Assembly (NCBI GenBank): GCA_033557675.1
Contig: JAWQRM010000274.1
Coordinates: forward strand, 1-25,109
Direction: 5' to 3'
Source of the DNA: Coptodactyla brooksi
Lineage: Eukaryota; Arthropoda; Insecta; Coleoptera; Scarabaeidae
DNA: 25,109 nucleotides
Of this stretch, positions 11,294 to 20,861 are shown in pieces. Below the pieces are notes generated by a model, which saw only the letters and a program-made list of their open reading frames with translations, did not search any database and was not told the origin of the DNA. A program made the translations under genes and the position numbers. Every line of letters starts with the position of its first letter. Position 1 is the stretch's first letter.

Positions 11294-11670
11294 GTTGGCC
11301 ATAACAATAAAAGCTGTGTTCAAAGAGCACGTGATAAACATATATACAACGAACATTATGATTCGATTTCAAAAGAAACCTTCTATACCGTCATGAAATA
11401 ATAGAAATCTGCAATCGATGCAAGCTAAAAATCAATATTAGCTAACGATTGAATTACTTTAATTAATTTTCAATCAGCGAAATATTATGAATACGCATTT
11501 TAGTTGCTAAACATGGTACAATAATTTAGCAAATTTTGTTGCCCATAACAGTAAACGTCCATACAACTTCCGTTATAATAACCGTTTTTACCGACATAAG
11601 ATGATAGAAACCTGTAATCAATTTACAATCAATACTAGCTAACTATCGAACCGCTTTAGTTAGTTTTATA
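11294..11670. repeat. Diverged tandem duplication, unit about 245 bp
   Basis: The block starting gttggccataacaataaa at 11294 recurs as gttgcccataacagtaaa at 11540. Several later segments keep the same order: a tcatgaaataatagaaatctg-like piece, an aatcaatattagctaac-like piece and a tttaattaattttcaatc-like piece. The copies are strongly diverged, so this is probably an old duplication. Confidence 0.5.
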
Positions 11671-11762
11671 CAATTTCAAAATCAATATTTACTGGAGTGG
11701 ATTGTTTTATATTTTAATGAATTAGCTGTTTTCAGTGGAAAGCAGTTTTCTTTTATGATGCT

Positions 11763-11926
11763 TCTGCCACATTGAGAATTCAACAGGCCCATTGTGCTAC
11801 CCCCGACTTCCACTGCTTTGAAGCTCTCTCAATACACTGTGCAATTTAATGACAACCAAATATGTTTAATTGGTGGCATTGAAAAATGATCCTAGAATTC
11901 TTCGGGTGAGAGGCCAGCACTTTTAT
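11763..11926. mobile_element. Interspersed repeat copy 1 (deleted form)
   Basis: Direct copy of 12695-12912. Both begin tctgccacattgag and end near cagcactttta, sharing the stretch ctctcaatacactgtgcaat. This copy lacks roughly 50 bp from the middle. The family is unidentified. Confidence 0.7.
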
Positions 11927-11940
11927 CTCGTATTAAAGAA

Positions 11941-12009
11941 CCGACCACACACTAGTCACGTCTTATGATAGGGAATTGTCAGTAAAGTCGATCTGATCTC
12001 TTTACTAGA
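11941..12009. repeat. Sequence also present in the TRAP-beta/NOMO promoter
   Basis: 69 bp starting ccgaccacacactagtcacg recurs, with a 5-6-bp deletion and about ten substitutions, at 13871-13933. Copies are in the same orientation. No known motif is recognised. Confidence 0.7.
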
Positions 12010-12076
12010 AATTTTAAATCAATATCTCCTTATGATTGTTTCAATGAGTATATGGCTATTATTCTATAATTGGATA

Positions 12077-12101
12077 TGAAAGTGAGCCAGTCTAAATCAA
12101 C
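12077..12101. repeat. Left copy of a perfect 25-bp direct repeat
   Basis: Identical to 12601-12625; the two flank a 499-bp block that contains interspersed repeat copy A (12108-12595). It is longer than usual target-site duplications. Confidence 0.85.
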
Positions 12102-12107
12102 GATCCG

Positions 12108-12595
12108 AAAGGACTATATGGAAAACTAAAAGCTGGCAGTAACATACGTACAGGAAGAAAAAACAAGTTATATTTTTTTAAATGGAATAGTATATTTTTT
12201 TCATAAACTGTTTATAGCTTCTGATTTATTCTTTTCATTTCAGTATAAAATTTTCAACATAAATCAATAAATGCGTTCGAGTCTAGAGCACCACGCAAGA
12301 TTTACTGCTTGGTAATAATTTTTCAAAACTTCATTTCCCACTACGTTTCTTAGTGTCGCAACTGGAATACTGCGACATCCATTACTAATACGCAGTTGCA
12401 TGCCTCGCAAAGTGGATATGTCAACATATTTATGTTCTTCAAAGAACGACCGCATTTTAAATGTAAACAATATGTAACACCTAAAGCACAAATGTAAATA
12501 AATGTGAAATAGTCACGAAATGATAACAGTTTAGACCGACTAGACGCCAGACTGTACCACAAACCGACTCAAAAGCAACTGACTATTCAATGACA
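12108..12595. mobile_element. Interspersed repeat family, copy A
   Basis: 488 bp, highly similar to copy B at 14669-15220 in the same orientation. Both start aaaggactatatggaaaac and end gactattcaatgaca. Compared with B this copy lacks about 62 bp after gatttactgc and a few small indels. No coding frame is conserved between the copies, so it looks like a non-autonomous element or a non-coding end of a larger one. Family not identified. Confidence 0.8.
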
Positions 12596-12600
12596 GGTAT

Positions 12601-12625
12601 TGAAAGTGAGCCAGTCTAAATCAAC
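12601..12625. repeat. Right copy of a perfect 25-bp direct repeat
   Basis: Exact match of 12077-12101 on the other side of repeat copy A. Confidence 0.85.
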
Positions 12626-12694
12626 ATTGTACATATCGTCTACATAACTTTTGATGTTTCCCTGCAGTACCGTCTTGTGGTTCTACAGGAATTT

Positions 12695-12912
12695 TCTGCC
12701 ACATTGAGGTTCTAACGGGCCCATTCTGTCACCCCCAGACATTGCAGTCATTACAAACCACATTCTTGCAGTTTCTTTCTGATGTGAGCTTTTGCATTTA
12801 GGTCTTGATGTTCTCTCAATACACTGTGCAATTGAATGACAACCAAACATGTTTAACTGGTGACATTGAAAAATGATCCTGGAATTCTTCGGGGGAGAGG
12901 TCAGCACTTTTA
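12695..12912 (-). mobile_element. Interspersed repeat copy 2, possible transposon coding remnant
   Basis: Longer copy of the 11763-11926 repeat. On the minus strand it translates with Cys/His spacing (QCHQLNMFGCHSIAQC, then RPKCKSSHQKETAR). In a neighbouring frame it gives NVVCNDCNVWG before a stop. This could be a decayed gag-type zinc knuckle or the Cys-rich tail of a piggyBac-like transposase; the evidence does not separate them. The frame is not kept in copy 1, so it is not a living gene. Confidence 0.5.
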
Positions 12913-12994
12913 CCTCTAATGGACCGAGGTGCAAACACGAATTAACGTGCAATCAGTCCATAAGGTGTTAAAGAAAAATTAGAAAACTCACATT

Positions 12995-13000
12995 TTTATT
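12995..13000 (-). terminator. Candidate TRAP-beta poly(A) signal
   Basis: TTTATT on plus (AATAAA on minus) lies 86 nt beyond the TRAP-beta stop codon, a typical distance for a short housekeeping 3' UTR. Confidence 0.6.
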
Positions 13001-13085
13001 AAACAACATTTTGATGGATTTTTGTGTAAAATGACAAAAATGATTTGTTTGTACAGGATAAATTACTAAGAAAAAAAAAATTATC

Positions 13086-13720
13086 CTAATGCTTCTTGGT
13101 CGGTTTCGTTAGTTTTTCGTACTTGCTCTTGCTGCCGTACCAAAGGAAGAACGGAATCGCTAAGGAGGGCATCGTCATAACGGCAAAAGCCAACCAATCG
13201 AAGACGTGGGATGAGAACTTCCTATCGTAATCCCGGAAAGCGATTATCGCGCCCTCGCCGGGTACGCTACTGTACGAAATTTGGTACTGCAACGAAGGAA
13301 GGATCGTCGATTTACGGTACCTAAAACGGATGGGATAATACTTACGGATTTGGCGTCGTCGGAAGTTTTGTAATTTACTTTCGCGCTGGTAAAATTGAAG
13401 TACCCGTAACGGGTCGGCCTGACGACTATTACGTGGGTGACGTTGGTTTGCGGGGGAATACGATCGATAACGGCTTCCAATTGCCCGCCGACCAGGTCGA
13501 ACGCTTCCGCGTGGAACCCGCTTTCGACTAACCTGACGTCGATGGCAGCAGAACTTCCGATGTTGAATAGCGTGTACTTAACGACGATATCCATCGTTTC
13601 CACCAAGTACTTATTCATAATTTGTTTGGAAACCAGTAATCTAGGACTGGATTCTTCGTCCGTGTTACATTTTACCGCCACAACGGCGATGAAAAAATAG
13701 ATTAACGCTTTTTTAAACAT
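13086..13720 (-). CDS. SSR2: Translocon-associated protein subunit beta (TRAP-beta/SSR2)
   Basis: ER membrane subunit of the TRAP complex, which sits at the Sec61 channel and aids translocation of some secretory proteins. Minus-strand exons: 13346-13720 (ATG 13718-13720) and 13086-13286 (stop TAG 13086-13088), joined in phase 0 across a 59-bp intron. The product is 191 aa, close to the family's usual size. Signal peptide: [18 protein letters not shown]. Luminal region with NVGSSAA-type motif ([12 protein letters not shown], 53-64) and sequons NVT (93) and NFT (109). One C-terminal membrane segment (about 156-177, [19 protein letters not shown]) and a Lys-rich cytosolic tail. A nearer acceptor (tttag ending 13321) would give an immediate in-frame stop, so the cgttgcag acceptor was chosen. 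It is head to head with NOMO. Confidence 0.95.
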
Positions 13721-14047
13721 CTGGAAGAGTTGTTCGTTAATTTTGGTTAATTTCACAACAAGTTTCTGTTATAAATCAACCTTTTACGAAATTTTACACA
13801 CACTCGCGACCATACGCTTAACTGTACACCATATAAATGACAGCTTACGTTTACGATGAGTACCAATCAACCGAGCCACGCACTAGCCACGTCTCATGAT
13901 AGAAAGTTGTCGGTAAAGTAGATCTCTTTACTACAATTTACCCGTAATTTACCGACAGCGACATCTACGTCAACATCAATCCTATATGTTTGTTATAGTC
14001 TTAAGTACGTAGTTATATCATCGATTTTACAAATTAATTTTGTAATA
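13721..14047. promoter_or_regulatory. Shared head-to-head promoter region of TRAP-beta and NOMO
   Basis: 327 bp separate the TRAP-beta ATG (minus) and the NOMO ATG (plus). Both 5' UTRs and both promoters must fit here unless an upstream non-coding exon exists. A TATA-like ccatataaatg is at about 13829, but I cannot assign start sites. Positions 13871-13933 repeat a sequence found at 11941-12009. Confidence 0.65.
13871..13933. repeat. Promoter-embedded copy of an intergenic repeat
   Basis: Matches 11941-12009 in the same orientation with one short deletion; shared cores include cgtct(c/t)atgatag and atctctttacta. It lies midway between the TRAP-beta and NOMO start codons. It may be a fragment of a mobile element or a duplicated regulatory segment. 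Confidence 0.7.
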
Positions 14048-17000
14048 ATGAATGAAAAACTGTTGTTGTTAAGTTTATTTGCTAACGTTTTAATTAGTGT
14101 GCGTGCTAACGACGTTTTGGGATGCGGCGGTTTCATAAAAAGTCACGTACCTATAGACTTTTCTAAGGTTATAGTTAAACTGTGTGTTAACGTTTGCGTT
14201 TGCGGTTTCGGATTGTAATATTAAATGTTTTTAGAATAACTAAGCAAGGGATCGTAAAAGACCAAACAAACTGCGCGCCGAATAACGGTTATTATTTCAT
14301 ACCCCTGTACGATAAGGGAGAATACGTTTTACAAGTTTGTTGTTCACACTTTAGAAAGCACTTATTTTAACTTTTCTTTTTTTTTATTAGCTCGACCCCC
14401 CACCCGGATGGAGTTTCGATCCGACGAAAATAAACGTCAACGTTGACGGTAAAACTGACGTGTGCAGCCAAGGACACGACATAAACTTCAAATTTAAGGG
14501 GTTCGGTATTACTGGGAAGGTATTAATCCTTTCCTTGGCCTTCACTTCGATCTTTCAGTTATTCGTACTTGTATTTCGATTCCTGATAACAGTATAATTT
14601 CCCTACCGGATATCCCGGAATTGGGAAGAGATACCCTTGCAGGACAAAAACTGTGGTATAGGGTAAGCAAAGGACTATATGGAAAACTAAAAGCTGGTAA
14701 TAACATACATACAAGAAGAAAAAACAAGTTATAATTTTTTTAAATGGAATAGTATATTTTTTTCATAAACATTTTATAGCTTCTGATTTATTCTTTTCAT
14801 TTCAGTATGAAATTTTCAACATAAATCAATAAATGCGTTCGAGTCTAGAGCACCACGCAAGATTTACTGCCCCCACATTCGAGTGTAGAGTGCTTTGCAA
14901 GAAACGGATTTTGTCGATGCTTGTTTGGAAATAATTAATTTTTCAAAACTTTATTTCCCACTACGTTTCTTAGTGTTGCAACTGGAATACTGCGACATCC
15001 ATTACTAATACAGTTGCATGCCTTGCAATGAGCATGCATTAATATGTCGACATATTTTTGTTCTGCATTTTAAATGTAAACAATATGTAACACTTGAAGC
15101 ACAAATGTAAATAAATGTGGAATAGTCACGAAATGATAACAGTTTAGACCGAATAGACACCAGACTGTAACAAACCGACTCAAAAGCAATTACTGACAAG
15201 TAACTGACTATTCAATGACACGTATTTCCATTTAAAAAAATAAATTTTGTTATAGAACCAAATTTTTTTTATAATCAAATGAAAAGAATGAATCACAAGC
15301 TATAAAATGTTCGTGAATGTCTATACTATATTATACTGAAGGGTGGTGTATATGTTTCCTCTGTTTACACTTCTTTGTCTGTTAAGTTGTACTGTGGACT
15401 GAAAGGAATCACTCCCCTGTCTTTATTAATCGTGTTTTTACATTTAATGATTTCTAAGCTCTCGAATGCATCCAAGAATCTATTATTGGATACATTTTTA
15501 AGTAATCTCACGCTTTCTACACTAATTCTATGGTTATTGTTAAATATAACCTTATTAAATATAATGTCCGAACTTCAAGTGAGCCAAATGCTCCTTAAAC
15601 CTCGTTAAACACGCCAGTCTTGATAATACCGAAAACACTGAAACATGCTGAATACTTTTAGAAAAACAATGCTTGTCAGTCAGGAATCAAAATACAATGT
15701 GTAAGACGAAGCAAGGAAGAAAATATATAAATATTCTATATTCATTTGTCCTACATAATATTATTTAATTGTAGGTGGAAAGTTTGGGAAGTTCCGACGG
15801 CCCCTCCGGCATCGAAGTCAGCTTGATATCGGACACGGAAGTCAGAACGACGGTGACATCCGAAAACGGGCTATTCTTCTTCACTCCCGTTTATCCTGGC
15901 CTATACACCGTTACTATATCGCATCACAAGTACGCATATCTAAATTTTTACGAACAAAAAGTATGTTCTTATTAATTGCAGATGGAAAATTATTAGAAAC
16001 ACGGTAGTTGTCACCGTAACGGAAGGTAATACGGAATTGGTTCGAAAATCTTTGATCATAGCCGGATACGACGTGACCGGATTTGTGAGAAGTGATGGGG
16101 AAAACATTAAGGGAGCTACGTTAATATTGTACTCCGATCAGGTTTATTCCGTTTATTTCTTTACCGTTAGATACAGTTGATAACGATTTGTTTTGCAGAA
16201 AATGAATATGAAAATGGAACAGTGCATAAAAACTCCACCCGATAATATAAAAATTGAAGAAAATTATTTATGTTATGCAGCGTCAGACGAAAAGGGATCT
16301 TTCGTATTTCCGACGGTTCCAGTCGGAAAATATCGCATCGTTCCGTTTTATCGCGGACAAAATATTCATTTTTCGCCGCAGTCCGTCGAATTTACCGTTG
16401 AACATAATAGTTTGCAACTTTCTCAACCCTTTGAGGTAGTAAATAATGTAATCTAAATATTATCAGGGTTAAACAATGGCACCACTATACCAAATCTGAA
16501 AAAAGGAAATTAATTTTTTATTCCAAAAATACATTAAAAACATTGTTAGGGAATCTACAAAATAAGTTGTAGTGAAATAACAAGATTTAAAGAGCACATG
16601 GCTCACCGAAAGTACGGTCGTACAGAGAAACAGTATAACCAACAGTAAAGCCAAACATGCTTTTAATAGAAACCAAACGATCAATGTAAAACTAAGAAAT
16701 GTATTCAACAATAGATTCTTGGATGCATTTGAAAGTTTAGAAATTACCAAATGTAAGAAAGACTTAATAAAGACAGAGGATCAGTACCATTCAGCCCTTT
16801 TTATAGATTATTAGATTACATAAGGTTAAATCCAGGGTAGTCGCAGGGGTTAGTAATTTGCAAAGGGTGGAGGATCCGGTTTTTATCCTAGAAATCAGGA
16901 GTAAAAATGCATCCAACACTTAATGGATTTGTGCATGCGTTTGAAAGTTTAGAAATCATTAAATGTAAAAAACATGATTAATAAAGACAGGGAGATACTC

Positions 17001-20000
17001 TCGAGCCCCCTGTATAAGATAATATAACTTAATAGGAAATAAGGGTAATGAAGATTGCCTTTACTTTTAGTTAAAATAGGAAGTATAAAAAACTTTCTTC
17101 GGTTTTGCTGTGGTGGTTGTATTGTTAAACTTTGTTACTAAGACAAAGGTTTCAAAATCCACAACTTCCCCTAAACATTATCAGGTTGCCGCGAAAGACA
17201 GACCGCGTTGTTGGTCTGTCCGTCCGTCCGTCTGTCCGACTGTGGTTCATTTATCTCCTACCATATTAGACTGAGTAAAACAATACTTTACATACAAGCT
17301 AATTAGTACATAATCTGGTCACAATGAGGATTTCGTAGGAATTGTTCATACGGTTGAGGTACTTAACCTAAAAATTTTTTGATTTTTTTACAACTTTTTG
17401 TAACAAAATATATTTTTGTAATTTACATAAAATTGCGAGTAAAAAACTATAAGGATGATATATGCTTAAAATCGACAGTTCTCGAGTTATAAGCATAATT
17501 AATAATAAAAACGGTCCTATGGGGCAAGAGGATATTTCGTTCTTAATCTCTGGTATTGCTCTCTTTAGAAAAAATTGTTTCAAATAAAAGTTGCATAAAA
17601 TGGAACTCTTCACAATTTGAAATTATTTTAAAATATACAGGGTGTTCGGATTTACATCAGGGTTATTTTATGGTGTTAATTTTCTTTTTGCAGATCGTAG
17701 GCTTTAGTATATTTGGTAGAATATTAACGTCGGAGAGCGGACGTCCCTTGTATGGAGCAACAATTTACCTAAACGCCGAGGAAGTAGCTAAAACGGACAG
17801 CGACGGTATTTACGCGTTGGAAAAAATAAAGGCCGGCATTTACACGCTGTCCGTAAGAGCTGATAATTATCAGTTCGATCAGAAATCGGTCAAAATTAAT
17901 CCGAGCATATCACAACTGCCAGAAATCTACCCGACGTCGTACTTGATTTGCGGGAAGGTGATGAGCGAGCAATCTCAAAGGGTCAGCATAACTCGCGTCG
18001 GGTCCACGCAACACTTTTCTATCAATACCGAACCGCAAACTGGAAAATTCTGCGAATATTTGAAACCTGGGAAGTACCAACTGCAAGTGCTGGTGAACGA
18101 AAATGACAGACAGCAAGGAATTCAGTGAGTTATTATGATTCGTTCGACCGTACGCGATAGCTCTAGTTTTCGTATTCCAGATTTTTCCCCGTTTCGCAAA
18201 CCATTGAAGTATCCAAAAGACCAATATTAGACTTGATATTTTCCCAACTTAAAGCGACTGTGTCCGGGAAAGTCGATTGTCGAAGACCCAAGGATTGTTC
18301 GGCATTGAAAATAATCCTACGACCCATCATTAACGATATTCCACAAGAAGAGAAAGATTTAGTTATGGATATAAAAGGTATATTTCCGTATAGAGTGGCA
18401 TATAAATGGTTTTAAAAATAATGCGTTACAGGTGATACTTATATATTTACCGATGTAAGACCTGGCATGTACGAAGTTTTATTAACACCAAACCGTTTAT
18501 GTTGGAGACAAGATAAACATATAATTTCAATTACGAGCACCGTTTTGACGGTGCCGACGTTTATACAAATTGGATACACGATCGTGTTCACTTCGACGCA
18601 CGACGCAAAAGTAGTAAAAACGTTTATTTAGAAGAATTTGGTTATTTAAATGCTAATTTCCGTTTTTAGATATCCTATAAGGTGCCGCACGAACAGCCGA
18701 AGATGTTAGAAGTTCAACAAGGTCGCACGTGGCAATGCGTTGAAAATGACGGAAGATACGTTTTTACTCTTACTAGTTGTCATACTTACGCTACAAATCA
18801 AATCGAATACGACACAGAAAGCGATAGTAACGAAGTAGTTATAACCGCTTTAAAACATCGTCATAATATCGGCATTAAATGTGCCAAAGACTTGGGAAAT
18901 ATAATTGTTAAAATAAATGTGGACGGTCAAAAATGGATATCAGATCCGATAGCATATAAAAACAATCAGTATACGTTGGAATTGTATTTAGGTCCTCAAG
19001 AATCGGCTATATTAATTCCCGAATCGGATATCTTATATTTTAATCCTCCGATCTTGCTTATCGAAGGCAACGACGATTGCCAAGATTTAAAGGACATTTT
19101 CGAAGCGGTTAAAGGACGAGTTTTTAAAGGAAGGGTAACCCCGGCTTTGGCCGGCGTACAGATTACGGTATCGGCCGATAATTCCGAAACTTTGATGAAC
19201 GAAACGGACTCCAACGGATTCTACCAGTTCCACCCGTTGGACGATTCCAAAGAGTATCAAGTTACTGCCGCAAAAGACTCCTACGTCTTAGTAGGTCCTG
19301 ACGATCACGGAAACTTCATGGCGCATAAGTTGGCGGAAATCATCGTTGAGGTCATCGACCAAAACACTAATTCACCACTTCAAGTAAGTTTTCCGTTACC
19401 GAAATTTTCTTTGCGGTTTAATCAGTTATGTCGAAGGGTGCCCTATTATCGTTGTCCGGGGACCAAAGCTACAGAAGTAACCTGCAGACGAACGGAGACG
19501 GAAAAATCACCTTTCAATCTTTAAGTCCCAGCGAATATTTCTTGAGGCCGATGATGAAGGAATACAGCTTTGAGCCTAGTTCGAAAATAATTGACGTGAA
19601 AGAAGGAGCTACTGTACGCGTTACATTAAAGTATGCTATTGAATTCTTTTCATCATTTTCAGGTGGATGTATGTGTAAGATGTGTAGAGCCGACTCCAAC
19701 TATGCCGAACACCTCAATAAATGCCGACACGAGCCATTGCCAATATTGTCATTGTTTCCTCAATGGTACCCGGCTGGTGTTGGCATTTATTGAGGTGTTC
19801 GGCTTAGTTGGAGTCGGCCCTCAATTAATTTACACATTACATTGCAGCAAAATTAATCATACCATTAATTAAAGTACATTATTTTTTAGAGGAAAACGAG
19901 TCGCTTATAGTGTTTATGGTTACGTGACATCTTTAAATGGCGAACCAGAGGAGAAAGTTATAGTAACTGCCGCCGGTATCGGAAATTGTTCCCAATATTC

Positions 20001-20754
20001 CGAAGAATCTACGTCGGAAACTAACGGACAATTTAGAATTCGCGGTCTGCTTCCGTATTGCTCTTACAGTTTAGAAGTAAAAGCGGAACATTTTGAAAGA
20101 GCCGCCCCGAGTTCAATCCAATTAGACGAAATCAACAAAGATGTTGAAAATATAAAATTAATAGTGTTCCATCAACCGCAATCGGTCGATATTCTCGCGA
20201 GGGTTTATACGGAAAATCCCGAACACTATCGATCGTTGAGAGTTAAGGTCACTAGAGAGACGCAACCGGCAGGGTTGGTATCGCACACCAAGGTTGATAT
20301 TTCAACTTATAAAATTACGGACGATTACAATAACGGCGTCTTAATACAACTACCGACCGTGCCGTTGGATAATAAACACTATGCGGTACAACTAGAAACG
20401 ACTTTAGCTCATTATAGCAAATATAAATTACCGGCGGAGCTCTTTCACGCTAACACTTCTTTTAAGTATATCGATTTGAATTTCGTTATAAAATCGAACG
20501 TTGCGGACCATAACATAAAGCAAACCTCCATTTGGACGTTATCGTTCATATTTTTAGTTATGGTCGCAATTTACAACATCGATAAAATTTTGCTCGCGTT
20601 CAAAGAAATTGTCGCGAAATTAAATATCGAGGGAATTGTTAACTTAAGGCTACGTAATCAGGATAAAGAATACAATAACGATAACAACGATATCGATCAA
20701 ATCGTACAAAGCATAAATGCTACCAAGAAAAAGCCAAAGGTGAAAAAAATTTGA
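14048..20754 (+). CDS. NOMO: NOMO (nodal modulator), ER translocon-associated membrane protein (12 exons)
   Basis: Large luminal ER membrane protein; in vertebrates it pairs with NCLN and TMEM147 in the multipass translocon behind Sec61. Exons: 14048-14181, 14235-14334, 14391-14519, 15775-15929, 15982-16141, 16199-16435, 17694-18124, 18181-18377, 18432-18613, 18670-19383, 19437-19630, 19890-20754. Phases agree: 3498 nt, 1165 aa, near the roughly 1220 aa of human NOMO. Signal peptide MNEKLLLLSLFANVLISVRA, then GCGGFIKS, NCAPNNGYYFIPLYDKG and PPPGWSFDP typical of the N-terminus. Repeated beta-sandwich (carboxypeptidase-regulatory-like) modules follow, e.g. KTDSDGIYALEKIKAGIYTL, FLRPMMKEYSFEPSSK and SLNGEPEEKV. 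One membrane segment at about 1090-1113; short Lys-rich tail ending KVKKI, a fit to the KxKxx ER-retrieval pattern. The acceptor of exon 11 (tcgaag) is weak but the only one keeping frame. Introns 3, 6 and 11 contain mobile-element debris. Confidence 0.95.
14669..15220. mobile_element. Interspersed repeat family, copy B
   Basis: 552-bp copy in NOMO intron 14520-15774, in the same orientation as copy A (12108-12595). It retains a roughly 62-bp segment missing from A and has a different short stretch near 15028-15070. Part of its left end recurs in inverted form just past its right end (15277-15315). Confidence 0.8.
14764..15315. repeat. Inverted repeat spanning copy B
   Basis: Left arm 14764-14802 and right arm 15277-15315 are complementary at about 35 of 39 positions (right arm begins aaatgaaaagaatgaatcac). 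The right arm lies outside copy B, so this may mark a neighbouring inverted copy of the same family rather than true terminal repeats. Confidence 0.6.
15385..15625 (-). mobile_element. Retroelement coding-tail fragment, probably Penelope-like (minus)
   Basis: In NOMO intron 3. On the minus strand one frame reads NVSNNRFLDAFESLEIIKC, then KNTINKDRG and PFSPQYN; an upstream SIWLT is followed by a stop. The block NNRFLDAFESLEI.KCK recurs in 16563-16805 on the opposite strand, so coding sequence is shared between copies. The pattern (end of GIY-YIG domain, then a Lys/Asn/Asp-rich tail) resembles Penelope-like proteins, but other reverse-transcriptase families are possible. Confidence 0.55.
16563..16805 (+). 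mobile_element. Retroelement coding-tail fragment, probably Penelope-like (plus)
   Basis: Inverted relative to 15385-15625. The plus-strand frame reads STWLTESTVVQRN, then NVFNNRFLDAFESLEITKC and KKDLIKTEDQYHSALF. It is open over this stretch. The shared NNRFLDAFESLEI block and shared neighbouring nucleotides show that both fragments come from one family. It is truncated at both ends. Confidence 0.55.
16905..17014 (+). mobile_element. Third, short retroelement tail fragment
   Basis: About 100 bp downstream of the previous fragment and in the same orientation. It encodes HAFESLEIIKCK with neighbouring frame breaks and matches the ends of both other copies (ttaataaagacaggg-type string). Probably the remnant of a tandem or nested insertion. 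Confidence 0.5.
17214..17238. repeat. GTCC/GTCT microsatellite
   Basis: Run of gtctgtccgtccgtcc type tetranucleotides, the same motif as in the grh intron array (1368-2645). Confidence 0.8.
19655..19825. mobile_element. Foldback made of two Penelope-like GIY-YIG fragments
   Basis: In NOMO intron 11 (19631-19889). Arms 19689-19730 and 19777-19818 are inverted complements with only a few mismatches over 42 bp. The plus-strand arm encodes CRADSNYAEHLNKCRHE. The minus-strand arm encodes ADSN-stop-AEHLNKCQHQPGTIEETMTIL, the same domain as the staufen-intron fragment at 10147-10468. The segment 19660-19680 also matches flanking sequence of that fragment. It is therefore two opposed copies of one retroelement piece rather than a simple hairpin. 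Confidence 0.7.
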
Positions 20755-20861
20755 ATATTTATTTCGTAGGTATATTGTTTATGGATTATTTTGTTTTTCA
20801 ATAAGTAATTTTGTTATTAATCCAGTTGTTTTATTTCGACAAAAATAACCCTTCAAATACA

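Larger units (their letters stand above)
10793..13085. other. Repeat-rich intergenic region between staufen and TRAP-beta
   Basis: About 2.3 kb upstream of the first staufen coding exon. The acceptor before 10792 implies that a staufen 5' UTR exon and promoter lie here or further away, but I cannot place them. The only supported content is repeats (listed separately) and the TRAP-beta 3' end. Reading frames here are short and not conserved between repeat copies. Confidence 0.6.
16436..17693 (+). other. NOMO intron 6 with retroelement debris
   Basis: 1258-bp intron (donor gtagta at 16436, acceptor tttgcag ending 17693). It holds two retroelement tail fragments and a GTCC microsatellite, listed separately. 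The rest (17240-17640) is AT-rich with no supported content; a cagggtgttcgga string near 17639 is reminiscent of element ends but not assignable. Confidence 0.6.

Noticed and set aside
12683..12952. Small Cys-containing gene of 89 codons
   Set aside because: The nucleotide sequence is repeated at 11763-11926 without keeping the frame, and neighbouring frames show the better motif, so it is mobile-element debris.
13721..13756. TRAP-beta start upstream of 13720
   Set aside because: The frame is open back to 13756 but contains no ATG there. ATG at 13718-13720 places a clean signal peptide at the N-terminus.
17639..17656. Transposon terminus at a cagggtgttcgga string
   Set aside because: The string resembles ends of some insect elements, but no matching inverted or direct partner was found within the intron.
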